The notes under the pieces are model-generated. The model was not told the DNA's origin, ran no database searches, and saw only the letters and a program-made list of their open reading frames with translations. From positions 110,079,977 to 110,143,976 of the forward strand of contig CM043949.1 in the NCBI GenBank assembly GCA_014529385.2: 64,000 nt of DNA, written 5' to 3'. Each line of letters opens with the position of its first letter. Position 1 is the first letter of the stretch. The stretch comes from Adiantum capillus-veneris (lineage: Eukaryota > Streptophyta > Polypodiopsida > Polypodiales > Pteridaceae). The translations under genes and the position numbers were made by a program. This document shows, in pieces, positions 1-12,711 of the stretch.

Positions 1-351
1 CTTCAGTGGAGGCTCTTGAGTTCTCCTTTGGGAAGGAGATACATCATCAAGAAGTAAATTCTTGAGCCCTTCATAAGGATTCTCTTCTTCTTCCCGAATC
101 AGAGAGAGACCTCTTTTGGTAGTCTCACAAGGAGGCTTCCTAGGTGTTCTCTCGTCATGGTGATTAGCTTGGAGAATCCTGTGAGCACGGAGCTGCCGTT
201 GCACTTCACTTTGGAGAGATGGATTGCCCATGGCTTGTTGAAGCCTAGAAACAAGATAGTTAACAAGCATTGAAGCATCATTAGTAGCTTGCTCATGAGC
301 AAAATCAAAGTTATCAACATTAATTTCACTCTCTTTACTATTGTCAGCCAT
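1..351 (-). CDS. Gag-like N-terminal ORF of an LTR retrotransposon, cut by the left edge
   Basis: On the minus strand an ATG at 351-349 opens a frame of 117 codons that stays open to base 1, so the gene is partial only because the window ends. It begins MADNSKESEIN, then has a Gln/Arg-rich stretch and an Asp/Glu-rich stretch. I recognise no domain. Its position, about 400 nt downstream of a tRNA-Met primer-binding site (756-767) and LTR (769-2363), makes it the start of gag of a minus-strand LTR element whose body lies left of the window. Whether the element is copia or gypsy type cannot be told from here. Confidence 0.7.
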   Translation of the reverse strand, partial: MADNSKESEINVDNFDFAHEQATNDASMLVNYLVSRLQQAMGNPSLQSEVQRQLRAHRILQANHHDERTPRKPPCETTKRGLSLIREEEENPYEGLKNLLLDDVSPSQRRTQEPPLK

Positions 352-755
352 TCTAACAACTTTTAGGTGTAAACTTTTTAGGTGTAATTTGGCACTTCAA
401 GCCCTAGTTGCTACTCCTATTTACCCCTTTAGAAAAAGCACTCAAGCTACTGTACCCGCGGCTCGAATACCATTAATTGCAAGGAATAGAAGAGAGGGTC
501 TTTCGACACCAAAACAGGACCGGCTCCTGTCAAGCTTCTAATAGCTCAATAGTGGTTAAGCCGTAGGCAAGCCCCGTAGGACTCCACTATTAAGACCATA
601 GCTCTCGACGATGATGCCCCGTTAACTGCACGAAGGCGGGCGCACTGCAAGGCTGAAAAATCCCTATTCTACTTAATCACAGGCAATTAATAATACCAAC
701 CATTTGTAGCTAGCTTGAGGACCTCCCTTCTTGAGCAAGAAAAGAGAAACCTTGA
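352..755 (-). other. Untranslated leader of the left-edge LTR element
   Basis: This stretch lies between the primer-binding site and the gag start codon. It has no long open frame on the minus strand. It is the length expected for a retrotransposon leader. Nothing else is recognisable in it. Confidence 0.5.
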
Positions 756-767
756 GCTCTGATACCA
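756..767 (-). other. Primer-binding site, initiator tRNA-Met
   Basis: The minus strand reads TGGTATCAGAGC, the standard plant retrotransposon primer site complementary to the 3' end of initiator tRNA-Met. It starts one base after the LTR end (TGTTACA at 775-769). This fixes both the element's orientation and the inner LTR boundary. Confidence 0.85.
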
Positions 768-768
768 A

Positions 769-2363
769 TGTAACATTTAATGGCCTAATAACTTATGTGT
801 AGCGGAAATTAGCATGAACATAGTGAGAATTTCATTAGAATAGATTCCTAATGAGAATTACAAGAGTGCTTTGGTGGAGAGAGCAACAAAAAGCATAACA
901 CCTAGTCAGATAGCATCAACAATACTTTCAAAAGAGAGAGAAATTAAGCTATTGACAACAGTTGAGGACCGGATTTGCATGGAGCCGGTCCCCCCTCCAA
1001 AAGGCTTTGTATTATGGTTTCTCCCATCAAGAGAGACATTGTACAATACAATTCTTTGTGTTCCTTCAAGACTAGCTAGTGCAATGAAGATGGAAGCTTC
1101 ATGCACTAAGCAAAACACTTAACCAAACACAACTTGAATTATCCCCATTCTCAGACCCAAGACCTCACACACCTTCGAAGATGGTGAGAGCTAGCAGGGT
1201 ATGAGAGTAGATTGAGAGGAAGAAGGAGTATCTTACGAGAAAGATGTACATCTCCTCACATAATCACTCATATTAGCATAGCTTAGCTTAGTAATTAGCT
1301 TGGTAGAGAAGATGAGCATGCATTGAAGATTGGCTCTTGGTTGGATTTGCATCGACATTCCAAGAGAGTGTTGATGTAGGCTTCTATCTCACAAGCTTGG
1401 AGTAGGTGATGAGCTCTCCATTAAAGCTTGGGAGGAGATAGAGTATTCTTTCTTCACACATGGTCAAGTGTGAGTGTGTGTGTGTAAATACCAAGCAAAA
1501 ATCAGCCCCCCCCCTCTCTCTTGGGCGAGCCCTTCCTGCTAAATTGGTCTGGCTTTTGCCTCATTGGACCTCCCCAAGTCAAGCCAATGGGTGTTAAGCA
1601 GCATAAGTGATAGCCTTCTGACATGTGTCCCCCTTTCCCCTTTTGTGAGAGCTTTAGGTAATTAAATAATTAAACTAAACTCTCATTGGACCCCTTTACC
1701 TCCTGGCCAATAGGAATCAGGCAAGCCATTGGGCTCCTGAATGCTCATTGGACCCCTTGGGAGACTGCCCAATAGTCTTCTAGGAGACTTAATTCTCATT
1801 GGTTTCTTTTATTAAATGTTTTTAAATTGATTAAACTAGATTTACTCTAGCTTAATTCTCATTGGTCCACTTCAAGGGTCTTCCAATAGGAATTGGGCAC
1901 CCCTTGTGGGCATCTGGCCTAGGGAGCTGGCATGTGTCCCTAATTCCCTTTGTGTAAAGGGAGCCTCAATGTCTGTGTGTGTGTGGCTTTCTCTCTCATC
2001 CCCTACTAAATGGGCTCGCCCCCTCCTTTGTAGGCTTTGAAGAAGACTTTTGTACACACACTAAGCATCCAATTTTCCCTAGGGTTGACCTTTTGGACAC
2101 AACCTTTGAATTTTGGAACCTTAGCATTTTGGAAGTCTTAATGGGCTGAACCTTAGGGTCTTTTTAGCCCATTGTTGCACATGGCTCTTTTGCAGATGGC
2201 CCTCCCTTTGGATCCCTATTTTCCCTCCTTTGGATCCCTACTGTGGCCGGTCTGCTAGCTTAACCAATATTCTAGCTTTTTCTCCCCTGGCCTTCCCCAC
2301 ATTAAATGATCAGTTTAATATGAGAAAATCATTTAGGAGAATTAGATATTGATTATTATGACA
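769..2363 (-). mobile_element. 5' LTR (about 1.6 kb) of the left-edge element
   Basis: The LTR begins TGTAACA and ends TATGACA in plus orientation, so it has TG...CA termini. A second copy, closely similar over its whole length, lies at 60417-62009 as a solo LTR with a target duplication, which confirms both ends. The inner end abuts the primer-binding site. Short open frames inside it (for example about 906-1118) occur in both copies but look like chance. It has several TG runs and AT-rich patches. The outer flank at 2364 cannot be checked for a target duplication because the other end is outside the window. Confidence 0.85.
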
Positions 2364-2718
2364 TATAAATGCTAAAGCAAAGACCAGTGCTGACTCACAC
2401 AAAGACAAGGTGGATCCCAAAGAAGTCTCTTCAAACACAAACAAAGTAGAAACAAGTATGGGTTGTCATACAAGACTCATCAACAAAACAGCCTGTAATC
2501 ACAAGACTGAAGAGATGCCTGAGCAGTACAAAGAGAAGAAGGTGCAAGAAAATGACGAAACTTCACAAGGAATGTTCAAAAGCCATGTGCACAAGGCTAT
2601 AATGTCGGAGAACAAAGAAATTCGGTGATACGACTCAACGAAAGCCCCATCAAGTGTAAAGTTGCCTATCAAACACTTCATGCGACTACAAGGACGAATA
2701 CATGAAGTAGATCTTTAT

Positions 2719-2721
<3 letters not shown>
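2364..2721 (+). other. Unrecognised stretch with a 72-codon ORF
   Basis: An ORF at 2410-2628 starts MDPKEVSSNTNK and has a Lys/Glu-rich, coding-like composition; the same frame continues after one stop almost to the following (GA)n tract. I recognise no family. It could be an eroded retrotransposon or host gene piece. Confidence 0.25.

Positions 2722-2769
<48 letters not shown>
2722..2769. repeat. (GA)n microsatellite, 48 bp
   Basis: Uninterrupted GA dinucleotides. It is one of about twenty such tracts in the window. Confidence 0.98.
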
Positions 2770-2772
<3 letters not shown>

Positions 2773-4389
2773 TTCTCTCACAATCAGTCTTTTCATGAAA
2801 AGCTATAATATTTTTTGTTTTTGGAGAAATTTACTCACAACCGGGATATTTTGGCAATTTTGGAAAATTTTAAGGGCATTTTGAGAATTTCCACAAATTA
2901 GAGAGGTACTTTGGTAATTTTCCCTTAAAAATAATGGGTCATCCCCTACTCACAAACATGTTTTCCTATTCAAACTAAAACACTTAGCTTACTTTTACAT
3001 CCCTTGAAACCAAGGTATCTCCCTAGATTCTCCCTAAACAAATGCTTTGAATCTATAATGTAGATGGTCTTCAATCTACCATCTACACTACTAGATTGGG
3101 TCTAATTACCACTTTCAGTAATTAATTAACGCTCAAGATTCCTTTGGCCCCAAAAGCCTAATGAATTTTAACACTGAGATCTAACGTGGAGGTGATGCAC
3201 ATGCACCATTTCCCCTCTTCCCCTACCCGATCTCATCACTTCCAATCCCATCATTCTGAGCCTGCCCCCTCCCTACCTTTGCCTGTGTGAATCGGACAGA
3301 ACTGTCCAATCGATGCCTTGCCGCCCACCTGAGGCTGTCCTGTAGCATGCCCACCTCTTGCATGCTGTCAAAAAACAAACAAACACACACACACACACAC
3401 ACACATAGAGGCTCCGCCATCTCTCACCCAGCTTGCTCAGTGTCTTATCTGCCTTATCTGCACAACTCATACCGTGCGCAACCTGCAGGTGGGCAAGCAA
3501 TACGCTCCTTGGGCAAGATTCCTTCTGGAATCAAAAGCTCAAAGTCAAAAATCCCATGCCTCGTCAGCAACACCCTTCCCTCAAACGGGCTGGCAATGGA
3601 GTCATAAGTCCCGCGCTTGCTCTACCACGGACATGTTGTTCCAGGGGTAGGCGAGCCTCAAAGTGCTCTACCATCGCACGTGCATGTTTTTCCACAGCCA
3701 GGAAAGCCACAACAAGCCTCCAACTTCAATTCAAGCAGTGCATTCCCACTACATGCCCTCTGCGTTCACCACTTTTTTCACGAACTGTATGCTTGCTACT
3801 CAAGAGATAGAGAGACAGAAAAATCTCTCCACCATGACTCACTTGGATCACATGATGGCCTACATTCATTCTGGGCCGCTTTGCACTAGAAAGCAGACCT
3901 TTGTTGCTTTCTATCGTCTCCTTCACGACCAAAGCAAAAAACACACAAATAGAGCAACGTGTCATTGCCGCCCTTTTTCCCTCACAAAAGACCTAGGAGC
4001 ATCCATTTTTCCCTCGCTATCTGTTCCCATCTCTTTCTCTTTCTCTTTCTCTTTCAGCTCACTCTTGCGTTCAATTGGCAACAGAGACACCACATCTCAC
4101 TCTCGCTCTATTTCACTTCTTGTATGTCCCATCTTCTCCCTGCATGGCAATGTAGAACTGAGGAGTTGCAAGCGCTCACGAGTGAGTCAAAATAGGGTGG
4201 GTCCCCCTGATCCATTGCAGGCAGTGAATCGATGAGAGAGAGAGAGAGAGAGTCGCTTCAACACAGACCATTTGCTTCCACCAAGCAAAGCAATAAAATC
4301 GTCTTTGTCTCTGCCGCCTTGCCATCACACGTGGCATCTTTGTCTCACTCATTTGTCTACGCAATAGGAAAGATGATGCATCACCTGGA

Positions 4390-4433
<44 letters not shown>

Positions 4434-5059
4434 CATTTGTCCACTTGCATTGACACACTGAAGTTTGGCCGGATCTAATAGAGAAAAAAAATCCCATGTT
4501 GGTCTCTCTCTCCTCCACATGCTAGCTAATCCTATTTACTCGTCAAAGCAATCACAGCATCTCCCTAGATTCCTCTTAACCAAGCACTTGAAAAAAAGTT
4601 TTGGCCACCTACTTAACTTTTTTGAAGCCATTAGAAATACCTTTTGATTTTCAAAAAAACCTAGGTTTAGTGTAATCTCACCTACAAGTGGAGCGATACA
4701 CTAAATCTATATAGCGAAGTCCTAGTGATAGGATTCCACAACTTTACATAGCACAAGGAAACTATCTAAACAGTGCAAGAGAATACTAAACATAAGAAAA
4801 TGCTAAAAGAAAGGTAAGTGATGAAGAAGAAATGCACTAGATCACTTCGTTTATATGGAGATGGAAAGTCTTTTGACTTTCCATCTTAATGGGCTTTTTA
4901 TTTTTCATGACTTTTCATTTTAAGGGGCTTTTAGTTTCCTATACTTACCTTTTACTTATGCATTTGCCTTTACTTATGCATTTGAAATGTTTTGAGAGGA
5001 TTTTTATTTTCTTGAGATTGGGGAGCTCTACTTTGGCCAACAATAATTAAAAGAATTTA
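2770..5059. other. No gene recognised; several simple repeats
   Basis: This stretch holds an AT-rich part, an (AC)n run at 3382-3405, CTTT-type pyrimidine repeats near 4030-4058, and (GA)n runs at 4234-4252 and 4392-4430. Open frames of 60-190 codons occur at 3287-4235 in several overlapping frames, but none shows a recognisable domain and they overlap on both strands, so I do not call them genes. Confidence 0.5.
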
Positions 5060-5332
5060 ATTAACCACCATGATTTCACAAGTTTAATTAATTAGGCACT
5101 TAAGAGCTACATAAATATCCAAGTTGTTTATTAAGATTTATAATTAAGATTTAATCTTTTAATCGAGATACAATAGAGAATGATTGAGACTTTTACATTA
5201 ACCACCATGATTTCACAAGTTTAATTAATTAGGCACTTGAGAGCTACATCAAAATCCAAGCTGTTTATTAAGATTTATAATTAAGATTTAATCTTAAATT
5301 GAGATACAATAGAGAATGATTGAGACTTTTAC
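5060..5332. repeat. Tandem duplication, 137-bp unit
   Basis: Two head-to-tail copies (5060-5196 and 5197-5332) begin ATTAACCACCATG and contain the same TTAATTAATTAGG and AATTAAGATTTAATC segments. A partial, more diverged third copy follows to about 5395. The DNA is very AT-rich and noncoding. Confidence 0.85.
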
Positions 5333-5486
5333 ATTATCAACTGAGATACAATAGAGAGAATGATTGAGGCTTTACATTGTCAATTGAGAAAATTCGAACT
5401 ACAAATAGAACTATGTGAGCATTGTTAAATGAATTCTTAAGCATGTAAGAATCTTTTTTTTTTTAAAACCTTTAGGTTTTAAAGAA

Positions 5487-6726
5487 GATATATAATCTTT
5501 GTAGGCTAGGTACGCGACAAATTGTTTGCCCCTCGATGGGCTAGACTAAAGTTCGGGGTTGCGACAGGTGAGCTCATTAGAAAATGCAGAAGAGCAGCGG
5601 AGACTTTGGGATGGGGGGAACTTATCAGGTACTTCTACAACTCTGCATCTCATTGGCCCACATGGCTGTCTAAGGTGGGAAGCATTTCTTTGAACCCTTT
5701 TTGGAGGGAAGCTGCTAGAAAGACCAATAACAAAGGCATTCGACGTCTAGGCCAAGTGTGGGATTATAGTAGTAATCGGTGGAAAAGAACAGACAAAATT
5801 GTACCCTAGTATAACCTTGATTAAACTGAAAGTCTTCTGATCAACATAGCCTTGGAAAAAATAGACATCTGATGCCTACCTAGCTGTGAGTTTGAGTTTG
5901 AGTAGAAAGCATGGAGATGGCCTAAGGACAGGGTTCTTTTTTAGCTTAAAACTAAAGAAGTTTACCACACACTTATGGCCTTGATGGACTGGTTATCTCC
6001 ATTGAACAAACAATGGGGCATGAATTGGCCACAATCAAGATGGGAGGTAGTCACCAAGAACATATGGTGCCCACAGTGGCCACTCAATATGAAGGTCTTC
6101 CTCTGGAAGGTACTGTGGGGAGCCTTGTCGATTGGGGTGAAGGCGCTAGCTAGAGGGATTGGCCTGGATAGATGCTCTGATGTAGAGTGGCTAGCGAAGA
6201 CCTCTCCCATGTGTTCAAGGAATTCCCTACAATCAGCGATCTTGCAGGTAAAATATGCAAATGGGTGCAAAGGACATGGAAGATAGGCTTTTATAAGAAC
6301 AATCTATTCTTGGGAGGGAAGGTTTTTAAAAGCCAGGAGCTTCCGCATTGCAACACAAGTTGTTAGATTTTGCTACTTCAAACAGGTCTGGAAGGCTAGG
6401 AACGGTTGTTTATTTGACAACATTGTAGAAACAACCATGTTCATAGAGATAATACAAGAAAACAGGGGGGCTATCCTAGCCGTCGAGAAACGTAAGAACT
6501 TTGATGGATGGTACAGGATAATTGGCACCGCAGTGATGGAGTCTCATTGATAAGGACCCTATGTTGGCCGTGGGGTGGCTCCCCTATTAGCCGATGTATC
6601 AATGACCTCTTAGAGATGTCATGGCTCGGCACGAGCATGGCAAGAAGTTTTATTTTTTTGTGGTTGTCAATTTAATTTACTCACCATTGTAATTTTTGCC
6701 AAAAAAAGGGGGATATATAATCTTTG
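5487..6726 (+). mobile_element. 5'-truncated LINE retrotransposon with 15-bp target-site duplication
   Basis: The sequence gatatataatctttg occurs at 5487-5501 and again, perfectly, at 6712-6726. The DNA between (5502-6711) ends with an A-rich tail followed by GGGG, as for a target-primed insertion on the plus strand. The body holds the C-terminal part of a plant LINE ORF2 in broken frames. The same 3' end and coding segment are present inverted at 33416-35364. The reverse transcriptase core is missing, so this is a dead 5'-truncated copy. Confidence 0.85.
5522..6600 (+). pseudogene. LINE ORF2 C-terminal remnant (zf-RVT type)
   Basis: The clearest frame, 5975-6286, contains a W-rich segment with NMKVFLWKVLWG followed by a Cys residue, the signature of the zinc-binding domain after LINE reverse transcriptases (zf-RVT, PF13966). 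A preceding frame (5522-5809) and the segment around 6250-6540 match the minus-strand copy at 33.4-35.4 kb, with LFLGGKVFKSQ shared. Several stops and frame changes break it up. In the intact family this region follows the reverse transcriptase; here nothing upstream of it remains. Confidence 0.7.
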
Positions 6727-7683
6727 CATTGAGGTAGTCAAAAGAATTTTCTCATTATTAACTTTGCTTCGGAAAAAATTTCTCAATGTTACAAAAACAA
6801 ATTACATAGCTAGCCATGCTTACACCGAGACATGGCATTTACATACATCTCAAATTTTCAAGATCCCCTCAACACCAACCCAAACCACATGCATCAGTTG
6901 ATCTAGGGAGCCACCTCCTGAGACACAGAGTACAATTGACTTGGGAGCTACCCAATCACAAGAAAATCAAACAAACCTCTAGAGCCAATATCGGCATGAG
7001 GGTTGCCACCAAGGGAGGTGATCTACCACACCACCTAGTTCACCAAGCCATTCAAACTGAAGAGATAAACCCAAACACAAAGAAGCCACAAAACCGTTGC
7101 ACCCTGCCAAACACGAACCAATGTCAAAATGTGACTCATATCTCCTTTTTTTTCTTCTTTTGAGGTGGCTAGTGTTGTACGTTGGTCCAAAGACATTAAC
7201 AAGATGGCTAAGAAGATCAATGAGGAGCCTAGGAGTGTCCTTGTCAATGGTTGCTTGGATTTGAGTTCCATCAACCTTCATGACCTCATGCGACTTGCAG
7301 TACGATTTCATCTATGCAAGATCACTGTTGTGCATAGCTTGGAGCTTGTACTGCAGGAGAAGAATAGCAGAGCGCACAAAGTGGAGACTTGGGTCTGGGT
7401 GTTGCAGGCATGGTTAGTTGTTTATCAAGGCCTCGTTGCTTGAGGGATTTTGAAGGGTAGGTCTAGCAAACTAAATCATTTTTATGTTTTCAGACTACGG
7501 AGCTATTGAAGGGGTGGAGCTCAATGTCCTGTTGCTCGTCTGCGCTTATGGGTCTTTCTCTGGGGCTTCATTCTCTTGCATCTATTGGGTTTTATTACTT
7601 CGTTAGCGTAGCAGTCTCTTTTGAAATTCTGGCTAGAGGTTCGTCCACGTGGCCTCATTAAAAATAGCGGCTTTTGCAGTCCA

Positions 7684-7686
<3 letters not shown>
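6727..7686. other. No gene recognised
   Basis: The best open frame is 7165-7443 (+), 92 codons, beginning MASVVRWSKDIN. It has a plausible protein composition but no domain I recognise, and a frame on the opposite strand overlaps it. Confidence 0.35.
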
Positions 7687-7726
<40 letters not shown>

Positions 7727-7734
7727 CCCCCCCC
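7687..7734. repeat. (CT)n microsatellite followed by a C11 run
   Basis: CT dinucleotides at 7687-7723 run directly into eleven Cs at 7724-7734. A weaker CT/CCCT tract lies at 7795-7817, and both are next to the sequence GTTGACAGAAAA or its close variant. Confidence 0.95.
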
Positions 7735-8100
7735 ACATTGACAGAAAATCCGTCTCTTGGGATAGTTTTCTACGACATTAAAATACTCTTCTTCTCTCTC
7801 CCTCTCCCTCTCTCCGTTGACAGAAAAACCGTCACATCCAAGTGATTTATTGATTCGAGTTGTCTGCCACACACGCCCGCCTCTAATGATGCATGCCACT
7901 GTGAAGACCAGGATGAGGACTCAAGAGTCAAGGCCATAATGTCCATTCAAGGAATTGGCTTCTTCATAGAGTTATTACGACTGGATCCAGGCTTCCTCTC
8001 ATGTGCGCGTATGTGCGGATGATAGCAGACGCCATGGCCAAAGTTACCCTTGGCTCATCGAGATAAGAAGGCCCCTATCTATGGATTGGTTATCAAATCT
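7735..8100. other. No gene recognised; one copy of the TCCTACGACGTT-type motif
   Basis: At about 7760-7793 the sequence GGGATAGTTTTCTACGACAT, followed by TAAAATACTCTTCTT, is a diverged copy of the motif found beside microsatellites at 27.1, 27.8, 28.0 and 54.8 kb. The rest, up to the PPR remnant, is unassigned. Confidence 0.5.
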
Positions 8101-11100
8101 GTGACGTTGAGAAGCTAGAAAATTCATTCGGATATTGGTCTGTTGCAAATAATTTTCATGCTTGGCAATGTCTTGATCGATATGTATGCCAAATGTGGTA
8201 CGAGATGCCGTCTTTTGGAACGCACTGATTGTAGGATACGCTCAACGAGGTCCGGGCCACGAAGCTCTGGGTGTGCATCTTGTAGGCATGTGGCTCTATG
8301 CAAGATGCTCTTGAAAAGAGATGGCATGCTTGACATTTTCTTGATCGATATGTATGCAAAATGTGGGACACTTCAGCAAGCACAAAAAGTTCTTCAGGAG
8401 TTTACTGTTCGGTACGACATCAATTGATTGCGGGATATGCACACAGGAGCAAGGAAAGAAAACTCTAGGCTGTTTTCCATGGATGCAAAGTGAGGGCCTC
8501 TGTCTAGATGCAATCACCTTCGCATGCATCTTGAAGGCATGTGGCTCTACGCAAGATGCTGATATGAGATTAAAAATTCACTCTGATATTGTTAGTCAAG
8601 AGCTGTTGAAAAAAAATTTCTATCCCTTCCTCTTCCATCGACAATGGCTATGTACATATGGCGAAATAATTTTTATCACATCAACTCATGGTAATGATGA
8701 TTCTGTTATTTTGAGAAGTAGCCATGCATGGGACCTAGTACTTACTCTTGCAAACAAAGACTCAAGTCCCAAAAGAAAGCTATTAGATCAAAGCAACACA
8801 AGGAAAGAGCGAGAAAGCTCTTGGCTATTCTCATCGAATGCAAAGCGAGGGTCTCTCTCTAGATGCAATCACATATGCATGCATCTTGAAGGCATGTGGC
8901 TATACGCAAGATGCCAATATGGGCTTAAAAATTCACTCCGCTATTGTTAGTCATGGAGTGTTGCAAAGAATTGTCGTGCTTGGTAGTGCCTTGGTCAATA
9001 TATATGCCAAATGTGGGATGTCGTCTATTGGAATACACTGATTGCAAGATATGCCCAAGAAGGGCCGGGCTAGGAAGCTTTTGGCTGTTTTCAACAGGTG
9101 CAAAGTGAGGGCGTTTCTCCATACGCTATCACCTGCATGTGCATCTTGAAGGCATGTGGGCAAGATGCTCTTGAAAAGAGATGTCGTGCTTGGCATTGTG
9201 TTGGTCGATATGCCAGATGTGGTGCACTTCAAAAAGCACAAAAAGTGCTTGAGTCCTCATCATGGTCTTCATGCATGTGAACTAGAAGTAGGTGCACCAA
9301 GTCAATAGTGAGTTGTGTTGCTTCACTTCAAAAAGTCACATATTTAGGATCATAGTGGTGAGTGTGTACGTTGGTTGATATGTATGCCAATTGTGGTGCC
9401 AAAAAATATCCATAGAGAGGCCAAATATCCACTAATAACTCCAGGGGAGAAGCAATACTCACAACACAAATCAAGCGTAGACATGAAGAGCATGACGAGT
9501 CGTCAAAAACATAGCTATGGCAAGGAAGCTATGGGATGTTTTAACCAAATACGAAGAAAAAGCCTTTCTTCTGTTCAAATGCATTCACACATGCTTGCAC
9601 CTTGAAGGCTATTTTGCTTTGACATGGGTGAGAGAATTTTTGATGAGATCGGAGAGACTATTGAATGTGCTTGGGACTTAGAGAATTCTCAATGAGATTG
9701 CTAGTCAAAGACTATCGGAGAATGATGAAAAGTTCTATATGGTCATAATCTCCAGAATCTCATCACTTTGAGTGTATTGATAGCAGGATATGTGCAGTAT
9801 GCTTGTGGCAAGGAAGCTCTATGATGTTTTAACCAGATGCATACTAAGGGTCTCTCGCCATACAAAGTCTTGGAGTGCTCTTGTAGAGAATATGCCCGGC
9901 AAGAGGAAGCGCTCAACCGTTTTTGCTGGATGCAACATGAGATTGGCAATGCTTTGGTCGATACGTAAGACAAATGTGATGCCATTCCCGAGATTATGCC
10001 CATCAAGAAATTGAGGAGTTTTTCTTTTCTTTCTGCATTGAAAGTGTGTGCTCAAAAGAAGGACTTGTACCAAGCTAAAGCTCCACGATAGTTGGATGGA
10101 ATAGGATGGCTGAATACTTTTTGTTGGACGCAACACAAGGACGCTTCCCCAACTGCAATCAGGATACTCCCAACATGGGAGTGGCAAGGAAGTTGTGGGC
10201 TGTTTTGACTAGAAGCAAAGGGAAGTTTTTCCAAATGCATTCACCCATGCTTGCACCTTGAAAGTTGGTCACCTTATGCAAGACCTTCACATGGGTTTGA
10301 GAATTCATGATGTAATGCTAGTCAAGGCCGATCGAGGGGAATGTCATGTTTAGAGGTGATTTGATCAATATGTATGCCGAATGTGGTGCCCTCACAAAAC
10401 TACAAAAAGTTATGGATGAGCTTTTTCTACGAACAATCGCCTTTTGGAGCACGTTGATCAACATGGTTCTGGCAAGGTAGCTCTCGGCTAATTTAACCAT
10501 ATGAAAAGTGAGGGTTTCTTACCAGAGGAAGTCTCTTGGAGTACTTTTATTCACGAATATGCCAAAAAAGAGCAGGAGAGGAAGCTCTAGAAGGTTTTTT
10601 TTTCTTAGATGCAATACGACTTGGGCATGTTCTTGATGACCATTTTGCCTGAAATATTGCATGTCAGATGCATTGAATAATAGGAATGGCGTCTCTTGCA
10701 ATCTATTAGTCATGGAATATGCACCACAGGAGCAGGGCCAAAAAGCTCTAGGCTGTGTTCAGCCTCCTATCTGGAGTGTCGACTCTTGGAATGCACTGAT
10801 TGCAGGATTTTCCCTACAGGAGAAAGCTCTAGCCTGGTTTCAGCGGATGCGAAGCGAGCGCCTCTCTCCAGATGCAATGACCTACTGATGCATCTTGAAG
10901 GCATGCTGCTCTATGCAAGATGCTTATGTGGGCACAAAAATTCATAATTCTATTGTTAGTGAGAGGTTGTTGTAAAAAGATATCATGCTTGGCACTGACT
11001 TGGATGTATGCAAAATGTGATGCATTTGAGAAAGCACAAAAAGTGTTTGAGGAGCTTCCAATCCAGAATGGCGTCTGATTCCGGGATGTGCAATACGAGC
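8100..11100 (+). pseudogene. Degenerate PLS-class pentatricopeptide-repeat (PPR) gene
   Basis: Plus-strand frames repeatedly show PPR landmarks: LIDMYAKCGT (about 8168-8200 and 8338-8370), ITFACILKACG (about 8515), ITYACILKACG with KIHSAIVSHG (about 8868-8960), ALVNIYAKCGM (about 8985-9020), CILKACGQDA (about 9140), and SPDAMTY (about 10868). The order of long, short and terminal motifs and the MYAKCG box are typical of plant PLS PPR proteins, which act in organelle RNA editing and processing. No single frame covers more than two motifs; stops and frameshifts occur every 100-200 bases, and motif spacing suggests internal duplications. I see no E or DYW tail. It is a decayed copy, not a working gene. 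Confidence 0.75.
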
Positions 11101-11394
11101 AGGGCCAAACAGCATCGTGAAGGTGCAAGATGCCGAGTTTTTCAATCGACAGAACTGATTATGTCGTTTAGTATAGATTGTATGCTTCTCGGCATTGCTA
11201 CTCCATCTTGCTTTGGTTCTATTATTAGCTTGCGACTACCTCCACCCACCATGGAATTGGGCGGAAAATCACAAAAACAAGGTCAATTTTCTCACATGAA
11301 TTTTTCTTTGTTGATTTGTCGGCTCTAGATCGACATGCAGATTGTTGCGTTGTGAACATAGGACCATGTCACCTTAAGGTAATAGGATTTTTGG

Positions 11395-11417
11395 TCTCTC
11401 TCTCTCTCTCTCTCTCC
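11395..11417. repeat. (CT)n microsatellite
   Basis: Short pure CT run. Confidence 0.95.
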
Positions 11418-11975
<558 letters not shown>

Positions 11976-12399
11976 CATCCTGTTCGGGCTTTGGATAGCT
12001 GCAAAAGCCACTGGCAAAGGGAGCTGCATAGTCATCGGATGAGTGCTATGGATGGAGTAACTGCAACCCACGATTCATGTTGGGACTAGATGGAAGGTTT
12101 AGAGGCAAGTGAATGTAAAGACGGATCTATGGGGTAGACGATGTGGACTTGAAGTTGAGGATAGAAATTGAGTGTAAATATTGAGGGTTTAATGCATGGG
12201 TTGCATTGCATATTCGGCACAAGTCCCAACCTCTCAAGGTAGGTCTACAATCTATGTGGTACTATGCCATTTTTCTCTGGATCAATGGTTTGGGTTGTGC
12301 TAGGAGCCTGAACATGTAGAGTACAAGCTACTAGTAGCAACACCATGGCCGATGAGATAGGCAAGTAGATGAGTTGATGAGGTTGAGGTGGTGTATGGC

Positions 12400-12711
12400 A
12401 TGCTAGAGGCTGATAAGATTCACAACCTTGTTGATTCCGGTGCTAAAGAGGGCATCTCATAGAATTTAATAATGGAGCTCAACGTTCAGAAATGGCCCTC
12501 AGATTCCACGTCCAATTTGTAATGTGACTGTAGTGCTAGCTTCTACCCTGACATCATTGGATATCCTTGCTTGAACAAGCTCCTCTCTCACGAGAGTATT
12601 GTTTTAGAGATGCTAATGCCCAAGTAATTCTACCTTGCTTCCTTTGGGAAGATATAGACTTCTCCTTGGGGAAGAGTCGTTTCATGCGAAAGATCATGTG
12701 CATGGTTGGCA
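12400..12711 (+). pseudogene. Possible retropepsin remnant
   Basis: A plus frame near 12420-12465 reads HNLVDSGAKEGIS before a stop, close to the D-S-G-A active-site strand of gypsy-type proteases. The following frame is broken. There is no other retroelement domain nearby, so the call is weak. Confidence 0.25.

Noticed and set aside
906-1118. 70-codon ORF conserved in two places (also 60554-60766)
   Set aside because: Both are inside LTR copies; the conservation is that of the LTR itself and the frame has no domain.
3287-4235. Overlapping ORFs of up to 190 codons
   Set aside because: They lie in several frames on both strands, carry simple repeats and show no domain or codon pattern.
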